Shown piece after piece: positions 53,592 through 63,347 of a DNA stretch of 64,000 nucleotides. Position 1 is the first letter of the stretch. The number at the start of each line of letters is the position of its first letter. The notes below the pieces were generated by a model. It saw only the letters and a list, made by a program, of their open reading frames with translations, was not told the DNA's origin and ran no database searches. Position numbers and translations under genes: made by a program. The stretch comes from CAUZFZ01 sp963579025 (GTDB lineage Bacteria; Planctomycetota; Planctomycetia; Planctomycetales; Planctomycetaceae), in assembly GCA_963579025.1 (NCBI GenBank), contig CAUZFZ010000025.1, positions 1 to 64,000 on the forward strand, read 5' to 3'.

Positions 53592-55175
53592 ATGAATTGG
53601 AAAACAAGCATGTCTGATCAACGTCTTTTCGATCCAGCTGACACTGGCAGGGAAACGTCCAGTCGCGCGAGTGAAATCGGATCCGACTGCGCATTAGGGC
53701 GGCGGGACTTCCTTCAAGTGACGGGGGCAGGGGCACTGGCGGCAGGTCTGGGATCCGAGCTGCGGGGTGAGTCGACAGCAAAACGACCAAACATCTTGTA
53801 CCTGTTTTCCGATCAATGGCGGGCATCTGATCACGGGTATGCGGGCAACCGACAGGTGATCACGCCGCACCTGGATGCTCTGGCGGAGGAGAGCCTGAAC
53901 TTCACGCACGCAGTATCCGGGATTCCGGTGTGTTGCCCGCATCGGGCATCGCTCCTGACAGGGAAACGTCCGCTCTCGCATGGTCTTTACCTGAACGACC
54001 TCGCTCTGACGACGGAGCATCGCTCTGTGGCCCATTGTCTGAATGATGCCGGGTATGCGACCGGATACATCGGCAAGTGGCACATCGACGGACGCGGACG
54101 CTCAGCATTTACTCCTGAGGACCGACGCCAGGGATTCCAGTTCTGGCGAGGGCTTGAGTGCACACATAACTACAACCGGTCGTTCTACTACGCAGACACT
54201 CCCGACCGAATTCCGTGGGAAGGATACGAAACATTTCCCCAGACGCGAATGGCCCAGGAATATCTCCAGGCACGCGCAAGGGAAGAGAATGGCGATCCCT
54301 TCGCCATGTTCGTTTCGTGGGGACCGCCTCATGCGCCGTATCACACGGCGCCTGCCAAATATCGCGAGATGTATGCAGGCCAAAAAATGACTCTGAGGGA
54401 TAATGTTCCGGAGAACCGCGGCGAACAGGCGCAGCAGGACTACCTTGGTTACTACGCGCACATGACCGCGTTGGACGATTGTGTCGGCGAGTTAATGAAG
54501 ACTCTGGATGCCACGGGGCTCGCTGAGAACACGATTGTAGTATACACGTCGGATCACGGGGACATGTTGCATTCACACGGGTTCATGAAGAAGCAGCAGC
54601 CCTGGGACGAATCGTTGCGCGTGCCGTTCCTTGTTCGCTGGCCAGCCGGAATGGGACGGAAGAAACGAGAGACCCCGGCGAGGATCGACACGCCAGACAT
54701 CATGCCGACATTGTTGGGTTTGTGCGGAGAAAGGGAGCGGATCCCGGATGCGGTGGAAGGACGCGATTTATCCGGCGTGGTGCGCGGTACCGAACGACCC
54801 AATCTGGATCATGCCGCGGTCATGACGTGTCCGGCCCCGTTCGGGCAATGGAGTCGCGCGAAAGGGGGGCGAGAATATCGCGGTGTGCGCACGGAGAGAT
54901 GGACGTATTGCAAAGACCTGAAGGGCCCGTGGCTCCTGTATGACAACGAAGCGGATCTATTCCAGAATGACAACCTCGTCGGAAACCCGGCGCATGTGAA
55001 GAAGGTACGAGAGCTGGACGATCTGCTCGTGAGTCGGCTGGAGGAAACAGATGACGAGTTCCTGCCGGGTGACGAGTACATTCGACGCTCCGGATATATT
55101 GTGAATGAACGGACGGGAACGGTGGATTACGGTCGGCCGTTCGACGAACAGAATTACACACGGAGTCCGTTGTAG
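53592..55175 (+). CDS. Tat-exported sulfatase
   Basis: About 527 residues from 53592 (ATG; 53610 and earlier starts are also possible). A twin-arginine signal, RRDFLQVTGAGALAAGLGS, lies about 37 residues after the start. FGly-generating CCPHR (IPVCCPHRASLLTGKRP) follows the metal-binding LYLFSDQWRASD, and GYIGKWHIDG and YTSDHGDMLHSHG give the remaining metal and active-site residues. The family is type I sulfatase. It begins a gene series with a PSD1 protein, a DUF1501 protein and a lyase, consistent with degradation of a sulfated polysaccharide. Confidence 0.9.
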   Translation: MNWKTSMSDQRLFDPADTGRETSSRASEIGSDCALGRRDFLQVTGAGALAAGLGSELRGESTAKRPNILYLFSDQWRASDHGYAGNRQVITPHLDALAEESLNFTHAVSGIPVCCPHRASLLTGKRPLSHGLYLNDLALTTEHRSVAHCLNDAGYATGYIGKWHIDGRGRSAFTPEDRRQGFQFWRGLECTHNYNRSFYYADTPDRIPWEGYETFPQTRMAQEYLQARAREENGDPFAMFVSWGPPHAPYHTAPAKYREMYAGQKMTLRDNVPENRGEQAQQDYLGYYAHMTALDDCVGELMKTLDATGLAENTIVVYTSDHGDMLHSHGFMKKQQPWDESLRVPFLVRWPAGMGRKKRETPARIDTPDIMPTLLGLCGERERIPDAVEGRDLSGVVRGTERPNLDHAAVMTCPAPFGQWSRAKGGREYRGVRTERWTYCKDLKGPWLLYDNEADLFQNDNLVGNPAHVKKVRELDDLLVSRLEETDDEFLPGDEYIRRSGYIVNERTGTVDYGRPFDEQNYTRSPL

Positions 55176-55246
55176 TCGTATATTGGTCTGGTAAGATTTC
55201 GCTGAGATCATTTCCTCGTATGCAACTCGCCTCAGGAACAGTCCTG

Positions 55247-57748
55247 ATGTCCATCTTGCGTCTAGTTTGGCTGTTTGTGGTAGTCCTGGCCGTGATTACT
55301 CGGACAGCGTCCGCGAAGGACCTGAAGTCCGATGACGCTGCCGGAATCCGGTTTTTTGAGACGCAGATTCGACCGGTTCTTGTTAAGCATTGCTACGAAT
55401 GTCATTCGATCCAGTCCCAGAGTTCCGAGGGCAATCTGCGGCTTGATTCGCGGCAGACGATTCGCGCGGGTGGTGACCGAGGTCCGGCCATCGTGCCCGG
55501 CTCGATCGACAAGAGTCTGTTGCTGACTGCGGTGAGCCACACGGATCCGGATCTGAAAATGCCGCCTCGGAAGCAACGTCTTCCAGACTCCGTGATCGCT
55601 GATTTGCGGCGATGGGTTGAAATCGGTGCGCCAGATTCTCGCGACGAATTCGCTGGCGGTTCCGTTGTGACAAAGGTCGGTCGAAACTTCTGGGCCTATC
55701 GTGCGCCCGTCAAACACGACGTTCCACGTGCCGACGATTCCGAATGGCCGCGCGGGGAAATCGATCGTTTTGTCTTTGCAAAGCTACAGAGTCACAAGCT
55801 GACTCCATCACCCGATGCCGACCTTTCGACTCTGCTGCGACGGCTGCATTTTGACCTGACGGGATTGCCTCCGGAGCCGGGTCGGATCGACCAGTTTGCA
55901 GCTCAAGCGGCCACGGACGGAATCGACGATGCGCTCGCGTCACGGGTTGACGAGTTGCTGGCGTCACCTCAGTTCGGTGAACGCTGGGGACGTCACTGGC
56001 TGGACGTCGCGCGGTTCGCTGAGTCCAGCGGCAAAGACGCCAACATATCATTCCCATACGCTTGGCGCTATCGGGATTACGTCATTGACTGCCTTAATGC
56101 GGACGTGCCGTATGACCGGTTTCTTGTCGAGCAACTGGCCGGAGACCTGCTGCCTTATGAATCTCCAGAGGAACGAGCGCGGCTGCTGATTGCCACCGGG
56201 TTCATGGCCATTGGTACAAAGAACCTGGGCGAGATGAATCCGATTCAGTTTCTGGCCGATATCGTCGACGAGCAAATCGACACCGTGACGCGTTCCGTTC
56301 TGGGCAGTTCCGTGGCTTGTGCCCGCTGCCACGATCACAAGTTCGATGCCTTTTCCATGCGGGATTACTACGCGCTGGCCGGCGTCTTCGCGAGTACGAA
56401 GACGTACTTCGGTACCGCGGTTTCGCCAGCGAATCGAGTCGGCGGCGATCCGCTGCCGCTACCAGTCGAGGCTGGTCTGCCGGTTTTTCATGCGTCCATA
56501 ACGGCTGCACGAGTCGAGAAGCTTCAGGCCGACATGGCTGCTCTTCGCAAGGAAGAAGAAGACGGTCGGGCGGCCGTCCTGAATGCCATCAAGGCCGGTG
56601 AAAGCCCGGATGGTCTATTTACGCTGCGAGACGCGCTTCGTATTTTCTGGCGGACTGGAGCCATTGAAGGACAGCTTGAGAAAGTTGACGCAAACGGCAA
56701 AGCGTTGCCTCTGGCGTCGGGAGTTCTGGACCGTGAGCGCAGTCTGAACGTGCCCCTGCTGAAGCGAGGCGAGATTTCTCAACCGGGAGAAATCATCCCT
56801 CGAGCATTTCCGGCGGTCTTCAATCTGACTCAGGTAAATCCGATTCCTGACAACAGCAGCGGGCGACTGGAACTGGCGCGATGGCTGACGCATCAACGGC
56901 ATCCGTTGACCTCCCGTGTCATGGTCAATCGCATCTGGAAACACATATTTGGCGCGGGTCTGGTCTCCACTATTGACGACTTCGGCGCCACCGGCAAACC
57001 ACCGAGTCATCCGGAATTGCTGGACTACCTGGCTCTGCGTTTTGTTGAGAAGGACTGGTCCATCAAGGCCATGATTCGCGAATTGGTTCTGACACGGGCG
57101 TATCGTCAGGCCTCGACTTATCGTAATGCCGCCTTTCAGGCCGATCCGAAAAATCGACTGCTCTGGCGAATCTCCAAACGACGCCTCGAAGCCGAGGCGA
57201 TCCGCGACGCGATGCTGGCTGTATCGAGCGAGCTTGATCGCAAGCGGCCGAAAGCGTCGCTGGTGGGACGCGTGATCGGTGACCGACCGATTTCGATCAT
57301 CGGGCTGGACAAGCGACTTCCTCAAGACCTCGATGGAACCGTCCATCGATCTGTCTATCTGCCAGTAATCCGTGATCGTCTGCCGGACGTGCTGGAACTG
57401 TTTGACTTTGCCGAGCCCAGCTTTGTGACGGGAGCCCGCGAAAACACCAATGTTCCCACTCAGGCCCTGTACCTGATGAACAGCCCGTTCGTGCAGGAAC
57501 GCGCAGCCGCGCTTGCGAAGCGTGTCCGGACGGAAGCTGGCGCCGATCCGATAGCAGAGGTCCGACTGGTCTTCCGGTTGTGCTTCAGCCGTCTACCTGA
57601 TTCAGACGAACATGCCCGGGCTCTGAAGTTTCTGGGTTCGCGTGTTGGGCCGACCGACAAAGCGAATGACGCCGACGAAAATACAGAAGCCCTTGTCGAT
57701 TTCTGTCACGCGATTCTCGCCACTGCAGAATTCCGAAATCTCGATTAA
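55247..57748 (+). CDS. PSD1 and planctomycete cytochrome c domain protein (DUF1549/DUF1553)
   Basis: An 833-residue exported protein. The start at 55247 (MSILRLVWLFVVVLAVI) has an AGGA about nine bases upstream and yields a clean signal peptide; one at 55220 is poorer. CYECH (residues 49-53) is the planctomycete cytochrome c heme site; DUF1549 lies at about 165-385, a short PSD1-linked insert follows, and DUF1553 covers the C-terminal third (NRIWKHIFGAGLV). Such proteins pair with DUF1501 partners, as here (11 bases to the next gene). They are thought to work at the envelope in polysaccharide metabolism; mechanism unknown. Confidence 0.93.
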   Translation: MSILRLVWLFVVVLAVITRTASAKDLKSDDAAGIRFFETQIRPVLVKHCYECHSIQSQSSEGNLRLDSRQTIRAGGDRGPAIVPGSIDKSLLLTAVSHTDPDLKMPPRKQRLPDSVIADLRRWVEIGAPDSRDEFAGGSVVTKVGRNFWAYRAPVKHDVPRADDSEWPRGEIDRFVFAKLQSHKLTPSPDADLSTLLRRLHFDLTGLPPEPGRIDQFAAQAATDGIDDALASRVDELLASPQFGERWGRHWLDVARFAESSGKDANISFPYAWRYRDYVIDCLNADVPYDRFLVEQLAGDLLPYESPEERARLLIATGFMAIGTKNLGEMNPIQFLADIVDEQIDTVTRSVLGSSVACARCHDHKFDAFSMRDYYALAGVFASTKTYFGTAVSPANRVGGDPLPLPVEAGLPVFHASITAARVEKLQADMAALRKEEEDGRAAVLNAIKAGESPDGLFTLRDALRIFWRTGAIEGQLEKVDANGKALPLASGVLDRERSLNVPLLKRGEISQPGEIIPRAFPAVFNLTQVNPIPDNSSGRLELARWLTHQRHPLTSRVMVNRIWKHIFGAGLVSTIDDFGATGKPPSHPELLDYLALRFVEKDWSIKAMIRELVLTRAYRQASTYRNAAFQADPKNRLLWRISKRRLEAEAIRDAMLAVSSELDRKRPKASLVGRVIGDRPISIIGLDKRLPQDLDGTVHRSVYLPVIRDRLPDVLELFDFAEPSFVTGARENTNVPTQALYLMNSPFVQERAAALAKRVRTEAGADPIAEVRLVFRLCFSRLPDSDEHARALKFLGSRVGPTDKANDADENTEALVDFCHAILATAEFRNLD

Positions 57749-57759
57749 AGGTAGTGGCC

Positions 57760-59199
57760 ATGCTGTTCGAACCGAAAGCGATCGACTGCGAGAGCGGCCG
57801 CTCCCGGCGAACCTCATTGAAATCGCTGGCATCCGGATTCGGGTATCTCGCGTTTGCCCGGTTGGCTCATGACGCAGCCGCCCGAGTAGCAGGCAGTGGC
57901 AGCGAACTCACGCCGAAGCCGACGCATTTTGCACCGCGAGCGAAGCGTGTGATCTTCCTGTGTATGAATGGAGGACCGTCGCACGTCGACCTGTTCGATC
58001 ATAAGCCATTGCTAACTAAGAACTCCGGACAGGAGTTGTCGAAGAGCGGACCCCGATTGTTGCCATCACCGTTCAAGTTCACTCAACATGGCGAGTCCGG
58101 TTTGTGGTTTTCTGAGGTGTGCCCGCATGTCGCCGATCATGCAGACGACATCTGCATGATTCACAGCATGCACACAGACCTGCCAAATCACTCGCAGGCA
58201 TTCATCCAGATGCACACCGGCAGTTTTCAGTTTACGCGCCCGTCGATGGGAGCGTGGACGGTTTACGGCCTCGGTACGGAAAACACTGACCTGCCGGGCT
58301 TCATCACGTTGAACCCGCCCGCGGATAACGGCGGAGCCCGAAACTACGGAACCAGTTTCCTGCCATCAATCTGTCAGGCCACGAAGATTGGTACAAATCA
58401 GATTCCTGGTTTCTATGCGAAACTGCTGGGTGTCGACGAAGAGCCCGGGCCGCCGCTCAAGAACATTCGCAACACTCGGCTGTCAGAGAAACGACAGCGG
58501 GAACAGCTTGATCTGATCCGCGACCTCAATGCCCGGAAGCTGAGTCGCGATGTCTACCATCCTGAAATCGAGGGTGCCATCGAGTCTTTCGAACTGGCGT
58601 TTCGTATGCAGCAAGCCGTTCCCGACCTGCTGGACCTGAAGAGCGAACCGCAGGCGATGCTCGCGTCTTACGGGATCGGTTCCGGATTACCGACCGATCG
58701 ATTCGGTCGACAGTGCCTGTTGGCTCGACGTCTGGCTGAGGCCGGCGTGCGATTCATCGAACTGACGGCACCGATCGGCTGGGACCACCACTTTCTGTTA
58801 AAGGACAATCTCACCGAAAGCTGCGTCGCCACCGATCAACCAGTGGCCGCCCTTCTGACTGACCTCAAACAACGCGACATGCTGAAAGACACGCTCGTGA
58901 TCTGGGCAGGAGAGTTCGGTCGCACACCGTATGCCCAAAGCGGCACGGGACGTGATCACAACAACAAGGGATTCAGTATCTGGATGGCCGGAGGCGGTGT
59001 TCGCGGTGGCATGAGCTACGGAGCCACAGACGAGTTCGGTCATAAAGCCGTCGAGAATCCCGTTCACATCCACGACTGGCACGCGACGGTGTTGCATCTA
59101 TTTGGACTTGATCACGAACGCCTGACCTTCAACTACGCCGGTCGTGACTTCCGTCTGACAGATGTCTACGGGCAGGTCGTCAAAGAGATCCTTGCGTGA
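57760..59199 (+). CDS. DUF1501 domain protein
   Basis: A 479-residue protein of the sulfatase-like alkaline phosphatase superfamily. RVIFLCMNGGPSHVDLFDHK carries the metal-ligand motif near residues 64-83, and the C-terminal GEFGRTPYAQ, GRDHNNKGFSIWMAGGG and HDWHATVLHLFGLDH follow the DUF1501 pattern. The ATG at 57760 is preferred to a GTG at 57754; the AAAGG upstream fits it. It is exported with a Tat-like leader of weak type (SRRTSLKSLASG). It is paired with the PSD1 protein, 11 bases away. Confidence 0.92.
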   Translation: MLFEPKAIDCESGRSRRTSLKSLASGFGYLAFARLAHDAAARVAGSGSELTPKPTHFAPRAKRVIFLCMNGGPSHVDLFDHKPLLTKNSGQELSKSGPRLLPSPFKFTQHGESGLWFSEVCPHVADHADDICMIHSMHTDLPNHSQAFIQMHTGSFQFTRPSMGAWTVYGLGTENTDLPGFITLNPPADNGGARNYGTSFLPSICQATKIGTNQIPGFYAKLLGVDEEPGPPLKNIRNTRLSEKRQREQLDLIRDLNARKLSRDVYHPEIEGAIESFELAFRMQQAVPDLLDLKSEPQAMLASYGIGSGLPTDRFGRQCLLARRLAEAGVRFIELTAPIGWDHHFLLKDNLTESCVATDQPVAALLTDLKQRDMLKDTLVIWAGEFGRTPYAQSGTGRDHNNKGFSIWMAGGGVRGGMSYGATDEFGHKAVENPVHIHDWHATVLHLFGLDHERLTFNYAGRDFRLTDVYGQVVKEILA

Positions 59200-59360
59200 T
59201 CGTCAGGTCATCGCGATAGAGGGCGAGATGCGGTGACGTTGCCGATGTGATTACCAACGGGATTCAGCGGCCTGAAGCAGTCGTAGCTGAACGTGTATGG
59301 CTGGTTGCGCAACCTCGCGACGGCCTGTTACGGCGAAGTCACAGCCGTGAGATTCAGAAC

Positions 59361-61448
59361 ATGGAATGGCACAGAACAATGAGTACAATGAGTCGCGAAC
59401 TCGCTGCGGCGATCACCGCAATCCTGCTGATCGTAAATGGCCTCGGCGCCGAAGAACGTGCGCCGGTGTTTCCTGAACCGCCTCGTCTGGCGACCACGCA
59501 ACGGGAACTTGCCGCCGAAATGTCTCGTGACGACTTTTCCGCAAGGCAGGCCGCGGCGTTGAAGAAAGCCGATTCACTGGTGGCCAAGCCCGTCGCATTG
59601 CCCACCGACTACGGCTCGTGGATTTTCTACTACGCCTGCCCCGACGATGGCTCGACGCTGCGTATGCTCTCGCTTCAGGAGCACCAGTGTCCCAAGTGTC
59701 AGCGGACGTACTCCGACGACCAGACAGTCGCAGCTTACCGGTGTCAGATGCACCACAACCTGGAACACGCGGCTCTTGCGCTTGGATGGGCGTACGCTTA
59801 CACCAAACACGACAAGTATGCCTCACAGGTACGTCAAATTCTGGTCCATCTGGCGGATGCGTATGCCGATTACCCCGCACGCCTCGACCGCTGGGGTCGA
59901 CGCGGGTTGTTTGCGCCATTGGGTGGGCGACGTTACGTGCAGAGTCTGGATGAAGCCGTCGGCGTGATCCGTCTGGCCAAGGCGTACGATCTGACTCGCC
60001 GTTCATCTGTGTGGAAAGACAATGGCCGCCAGCACGTGGAAACGGACTTCTTTCGAGCCACCGCAACCACGCTGCTGACATTCAATCAAGGCATTAACAA
60101 TCATCAGACCTGGTACAACGCCGGTCTGATGGCAATCGCGTCAGTCCTGTCGGACGAGGAACTCGTCCAGCAGGTCCTGACGATGCGGGGCGGGTTTCAC
60201 GATCAGCTTCAGCGAAGTCTCGGCGATGACGGGCTGTGGTACGAAGGTGCCATGGCCTATCAAAACTACGCCTTGCAGGCGATGGTCGAAATCGTCGACG
60301 CAGGACGTCGGCTTGATTTGGAATTGCACCAGGAGCCGCGGTTCAGAAAACTCATTTCCAGTTCGCTGAAGGTCGCCTATCCCAACGGCCATTATCCCGC
60401 CATCAACGATAGTGATCCCGGCACTTTTCGCAGCTTCCGGTGGTCCTTTGAGTGGGCGTGGAAGACATACGGCGATCCAGTGTTCGCTCAAGCGGCAGCG
60501 TGGGGCAATCCGAAGCGGCATGCTCAGATGCTCGGTCCCGGCGCAAAACCCGCCTGGCCACTGGAGACAAAGTCCATCAACCTTGCCGACGCCGGCCTGG
60601 CGATTCTACGAACTGGTGAATCGGCAAAGCAGACGTGCGTGTTCTTTGATTATGGTCAACACGGCGGCGGTCACGGGCATTGTGACAAGTTGAATATCAC
60701 TCTGTTTGCCAATGGCCGCGAGTGGCTGCTCGATACGGGTCGTATCGGCTACTCGTACAAGGAGTACAAGACATGGGTCAAACACACGGTGGCTCACAAC
60801 ACAGTTGTGATCGATGGTGCAAGCCAGACGCCGACAACAGGGCAGTTAAACTGGCTGAAGACTGGCGATCAGTGGGCTGCGTGCGCCGGCGAGTGCGAGA
60901 CGGCGTATCCTGGCGTCACGTTGAGGCGGTCGCTGCTGCTGACGTCGATGATGCTCGTGGATTTGTACGAGGTGGTCGCCATTCGCGACGTCGACATTGA
61001 CTGGATTGTCCATGCAGTCACCGATCCGGTGACGCCCGTCGCGCCGTGCGAATCATCGCCAATCCAGTCACTCGGTAAGGTTGCGGGTTATCCACATTTG
61101 CTTGAGGCACGACGTTGGAATGATCCTTCCGCGTCGGTCTGGGATTTTCCTGCCGGTACACTTCGGCTGCGTCTTTGGCTTGACGGCGATGCACCGGACG
61201 AGATTTTCACGGCCATCGGAATTGGCAACCGAGTTAATCAGAAGGCCCCGGCACTACTCCGTCGCCGAAAGGCCAGTCGCAATGCACGCTTCCTGACGGT
61301 GTACGACCTGAGCGGTCAGGGCGACCATATTCAGGAAGTGCGTTTGATCGACGGCAAGTCCTCGGAAATCAAAGTCAAGACATCCGAGAGTGACTGGAAG
61401 ATCACGTTCGCTGCCAGTGATCTGAGTCTCGACATTCACGAGAGGTAG
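59361..61448 (+). CDS. Heparinase II/III-like polysaccharide lyase
   Basis: About 695 residues from 59361; 59379 is an equal alternative start, and both give a signal peptide (RELAAAITAILLIVNGLGA). The N-terminal alpha/alpha toroid (about 100-380) resembles alginate/heparin lyases and includes a cysteine cluster (YACPDDG...HQCPKC). The C-terminal half has the heparinase II/III signature DYGQHGGGHGHCDKLNI, with catalytic-site residues, then GREWLLDTG. Substrate is probably an acidic or sulfated glycan, given the sulfatases around it. The gene starts 161 bases after the DUF1501 gene. Confidence 0.85.
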   Translation: MEWHRTMSTMSRELAAAITAILLIVNGLGAEERAPVFPEPPRLATTQRELAAEMSRDDFSARQAAALKKADSLVAKPVALPTDYGSWIFYYACPDDGSTLRMLSLQEHQCPKCQRTYSDDQTVAAYRCQMHHNLEHAALALGWAYAYTKHDKYASQVRQILVHLADAYADYPARLDRWGRRGLFAPLGGRRYVQSLDEAVGVIRLAKAYDLTRRSSVWKDNGRQHVETDFFRATATTLLTFNQGINNHQTWYNAGLMAIASVLSDEELVQQVLTMRGGFHDQLQRSLGDDGLWYEGAMAYQNYALQAMVEIVDAGRRLDLELHQEPRFRKLISSSLKVAYPNGHYPAINDSDPGTFRSFRWSFEWAWKTYGDPVFAQAAAWGNPKRHAQMLGPGAKPAWPLETKSINLADAGLAILRTGESAKQTCVFFDYGQHGGGHGHCDKLNITLFANGREWLLDTGRIGYSYKEYKTWVKHTVAHNTVVIDGASQTPTTGQLNWLKTGDQWAACAGECETAYPGVTLRRSLLLTSMMLVDLYEVVAIRDVDIDWIVHAVTDPVTPVAPCESSPIQSLGKVAGYPHLLEARRWNDPSASVWDFPAGTLRLRLWLDGDAPDEIFTAIGIGNRVNQKAPALLRRRKASRNARFLTVYDLSGQGDHIQEVRLIDGKSSEIKVKTSESDWKITFAASDLSLDIHER

Positions 61449-61508
61449 CCCACATCACAGGTCAGGTAACAACCTCACAACAATGGGCTGGCATTGGGCC
61501 GCGTACCG

Positions 61509-63161
61509 TCACATCGCCCCGACACTGCGAGCCCACGCTTCCCAGGGCGGCTTCATTCGACTGACAACGTCATTTCGCTCGCTTGCCAGATTGTGCAGCT
61601 CACTGCGATCGTCTTCCAGATTGTAGAGTTCCCACGGCTGCCCTTTGGTTCGCACCAGCTTCCACGGCCCCTGTCGCATTGCGGCATTGCCCATGTGCTC
61701 CCAGAACAACGGTCGGTTCGACGGAAACGCTGTCGTGCGAAACAGCGGAGCGAAAGACAAACCAGCTGCGGGCTTGATCTCGTGCCCGTTGAAACTGGTC
61801 GGATACGTGGCGCCGGCGACCTCAGCGAGTGTGGGCATGATGTCGATGACGTGTCCGACGTGGCTGTTCATGGAACCGCGTTCGACCTTCAGTCCACTCG
61901 GCCAGTGAACCACCAGCGGTGTCGAAATGCCGCCTTCGTGAGTCCAGTGCTTGTGCTTTCGAAACGGCGTGTTCCCGGCGTTTGACCAGGACTGACCATA
62001 GGTGCGATATGAATCCGCCGTCCCGGTTGGACCCTTGAGATCTGGTCGAAAGTCACCGCCCAGCAGTCCGCCCTCGTGACAGGCTCCGTTGTCGGACAAG
62101 AACAGCAGCAGTGTGTTGTCCAGTCGATCTTCCTCACGTAGCCGATCGACGAGCCGTCCAATATTCCAGTCCATGCGGTCAACCATCGCCGCGTAGATGG
62201 CCATTCTCAGATCGAGTTCTGTTTTCTGCTCGTCGCTCAACTCGTCCCAGTCGCGACCGTCTGCCGGACTGAGTTTCCACTCAGGGCGAATCAGTTTCAT
62301 CTCGACCATGCGGTGATAACGCTCACGCCTGAGCGTCTTCCAGCCATCGCGATACCGCCCCCGGTACTTGTCAATCAGCTCGGGGGGCGCGTGCAGCGGC
62401 CAGTGCGGAGCATTAAATGCCAGGTAGAGAAAGAAAGGACGCTTGGCGTGACTTTCATTGTGATGCTCAAGTGATGCCAGTGCCTCATCCGTAAACGCGT
62501 CTGTTGAGTAGAAGTCCGCTGCCTTTGGAACCAGTCGCTGATCGTCGCGAGCGAACACGCGTTGAAGCCCCTTACGCTTCGCCTTCGAGATGTCGAAATA
62601 ATTCATGCCGCCCGAGATGAGACCGTAATAGCGATCAAAGCCGCGATCGATCGGCCATGCCGGACGGAACTCTCCCACATGCCACTTGCCGGACATGTAA
62701 CATCGATAGCCGGCTGTCTTCAGCACCTCGGCCAGCGTGACGCAGTTCTGATTGAGATACCCCTGCGTGGGACTCGGCTGTTTGGCCGGGCTCGACGACA
62801 CCATCTTTCCGACACCGGCCTGATGCGGATACAGCCCCGTGAGCAACGCGGCTCTTGTCGGACAGCAGCGAGCGGCATTGTAGAAGTGAGTAAACCGCAG
62901 CCCGTCTGCAGCCAGCCGATCAAGATTGGGAGTCTCGATTTCGCCGCCGTAGCAGCCAATGTCCGAGTACCCCATGTCATCAGCCATGATGACAATAATG
63001 TTTGGACGCGCGCTCGACTCGGCGGAGAGTGATTTCGTGTAAGACGTTTGCGGAAAGGCTACTGCCAACGCTGAAATGACGAGTGTGGCTACTCTGTGTA
63101 GTAAACGACTTGCGGAGTTCCGGCGGCAAGCGGACTGTGTCGTGGTAAGGAACTGGTACAT
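61509..63161 (-). CDS. Secreted arylsulfatase
   Basis: A 550-residue protein with a signal peptide (HRVATLVISALAVAF, cleavage near residue 47). NIIVIMADDMGYSDIGCYGG binds the metal, AARCCPTRAALLTGLYPHQAG carries the FGly site CCPTR, and SGKWHVGEF and LFLSDNGACHEGG are the later active-site motifs. Length and motifs fit arylsulfatase A-like enzymes. It converges on the heparinase-like gene, 60 bases away. With the Tat sulfatase and the lyase it makes a polysaccharide-degradation region. Confidence 0.93.
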   Translation of the reverse strand: MYQFLTTTQSACRRNSASRLLHRVATLVISALAVAFPQTSYTKSLSAESSARPNIIVIMADDMGYSDIGCYGGEIETPNLDRLAADGLRFTHFYNAARCCPTRAALLTGLYPHQAGVGKMVSSSPAKQPSPTQGYLNQNCVTLAEVLKTAGYRCYMSGKWHVGEFRPAWPIDRGFDRYYGLISGGMNYFDISKAKRKGLQRVFARDDQRLVPKAADFYSTDAFTDEALASLEHHNESHAKRPFFLYLAFNAPHWPLHAPPELIDKYRGRYRDGWKTLRRERYHRMVEMKLIRPEWKLSPADGRDWDELSDEQKTELDLRMAIYAAMVDRMDWNIGRLVDRLREEDRLDNTLLLFLSDNGACHEGGLLGGDFRPDLKGPTGTADSYRTYGQSWSNAGNTPFRKHKHWTHEGGISTPLVVHWPSGLKVERGSMNSHVGHVIDIMPTLAEVAGATYPTSFNGHEIKPAAGLSFAPLFRTTAFPSNRPLFWEHMGNAAMRQGPWKLVRTKGQPWELYNLEDDRSELHNLASERNDVVSRMKPPWEAWARSVGAM

Positions 63162-63347
63162 GGTTATCCGTCTTCATGCTCGCATTGCGCTCTCAGTGCT
63201 CGGACGGCCCATTGTCGGTCGTTGCAACCATCCCGCTGCTACAGGGCAAGGGGTGAGTTCGTAATGACATCGACCGCTTCATTCTGCAGCGTTTCGAGGC
63301 AGAAGGTGTCGGACTGTCGCCGCTATCGGCTCGACATGGTCCGTTTA

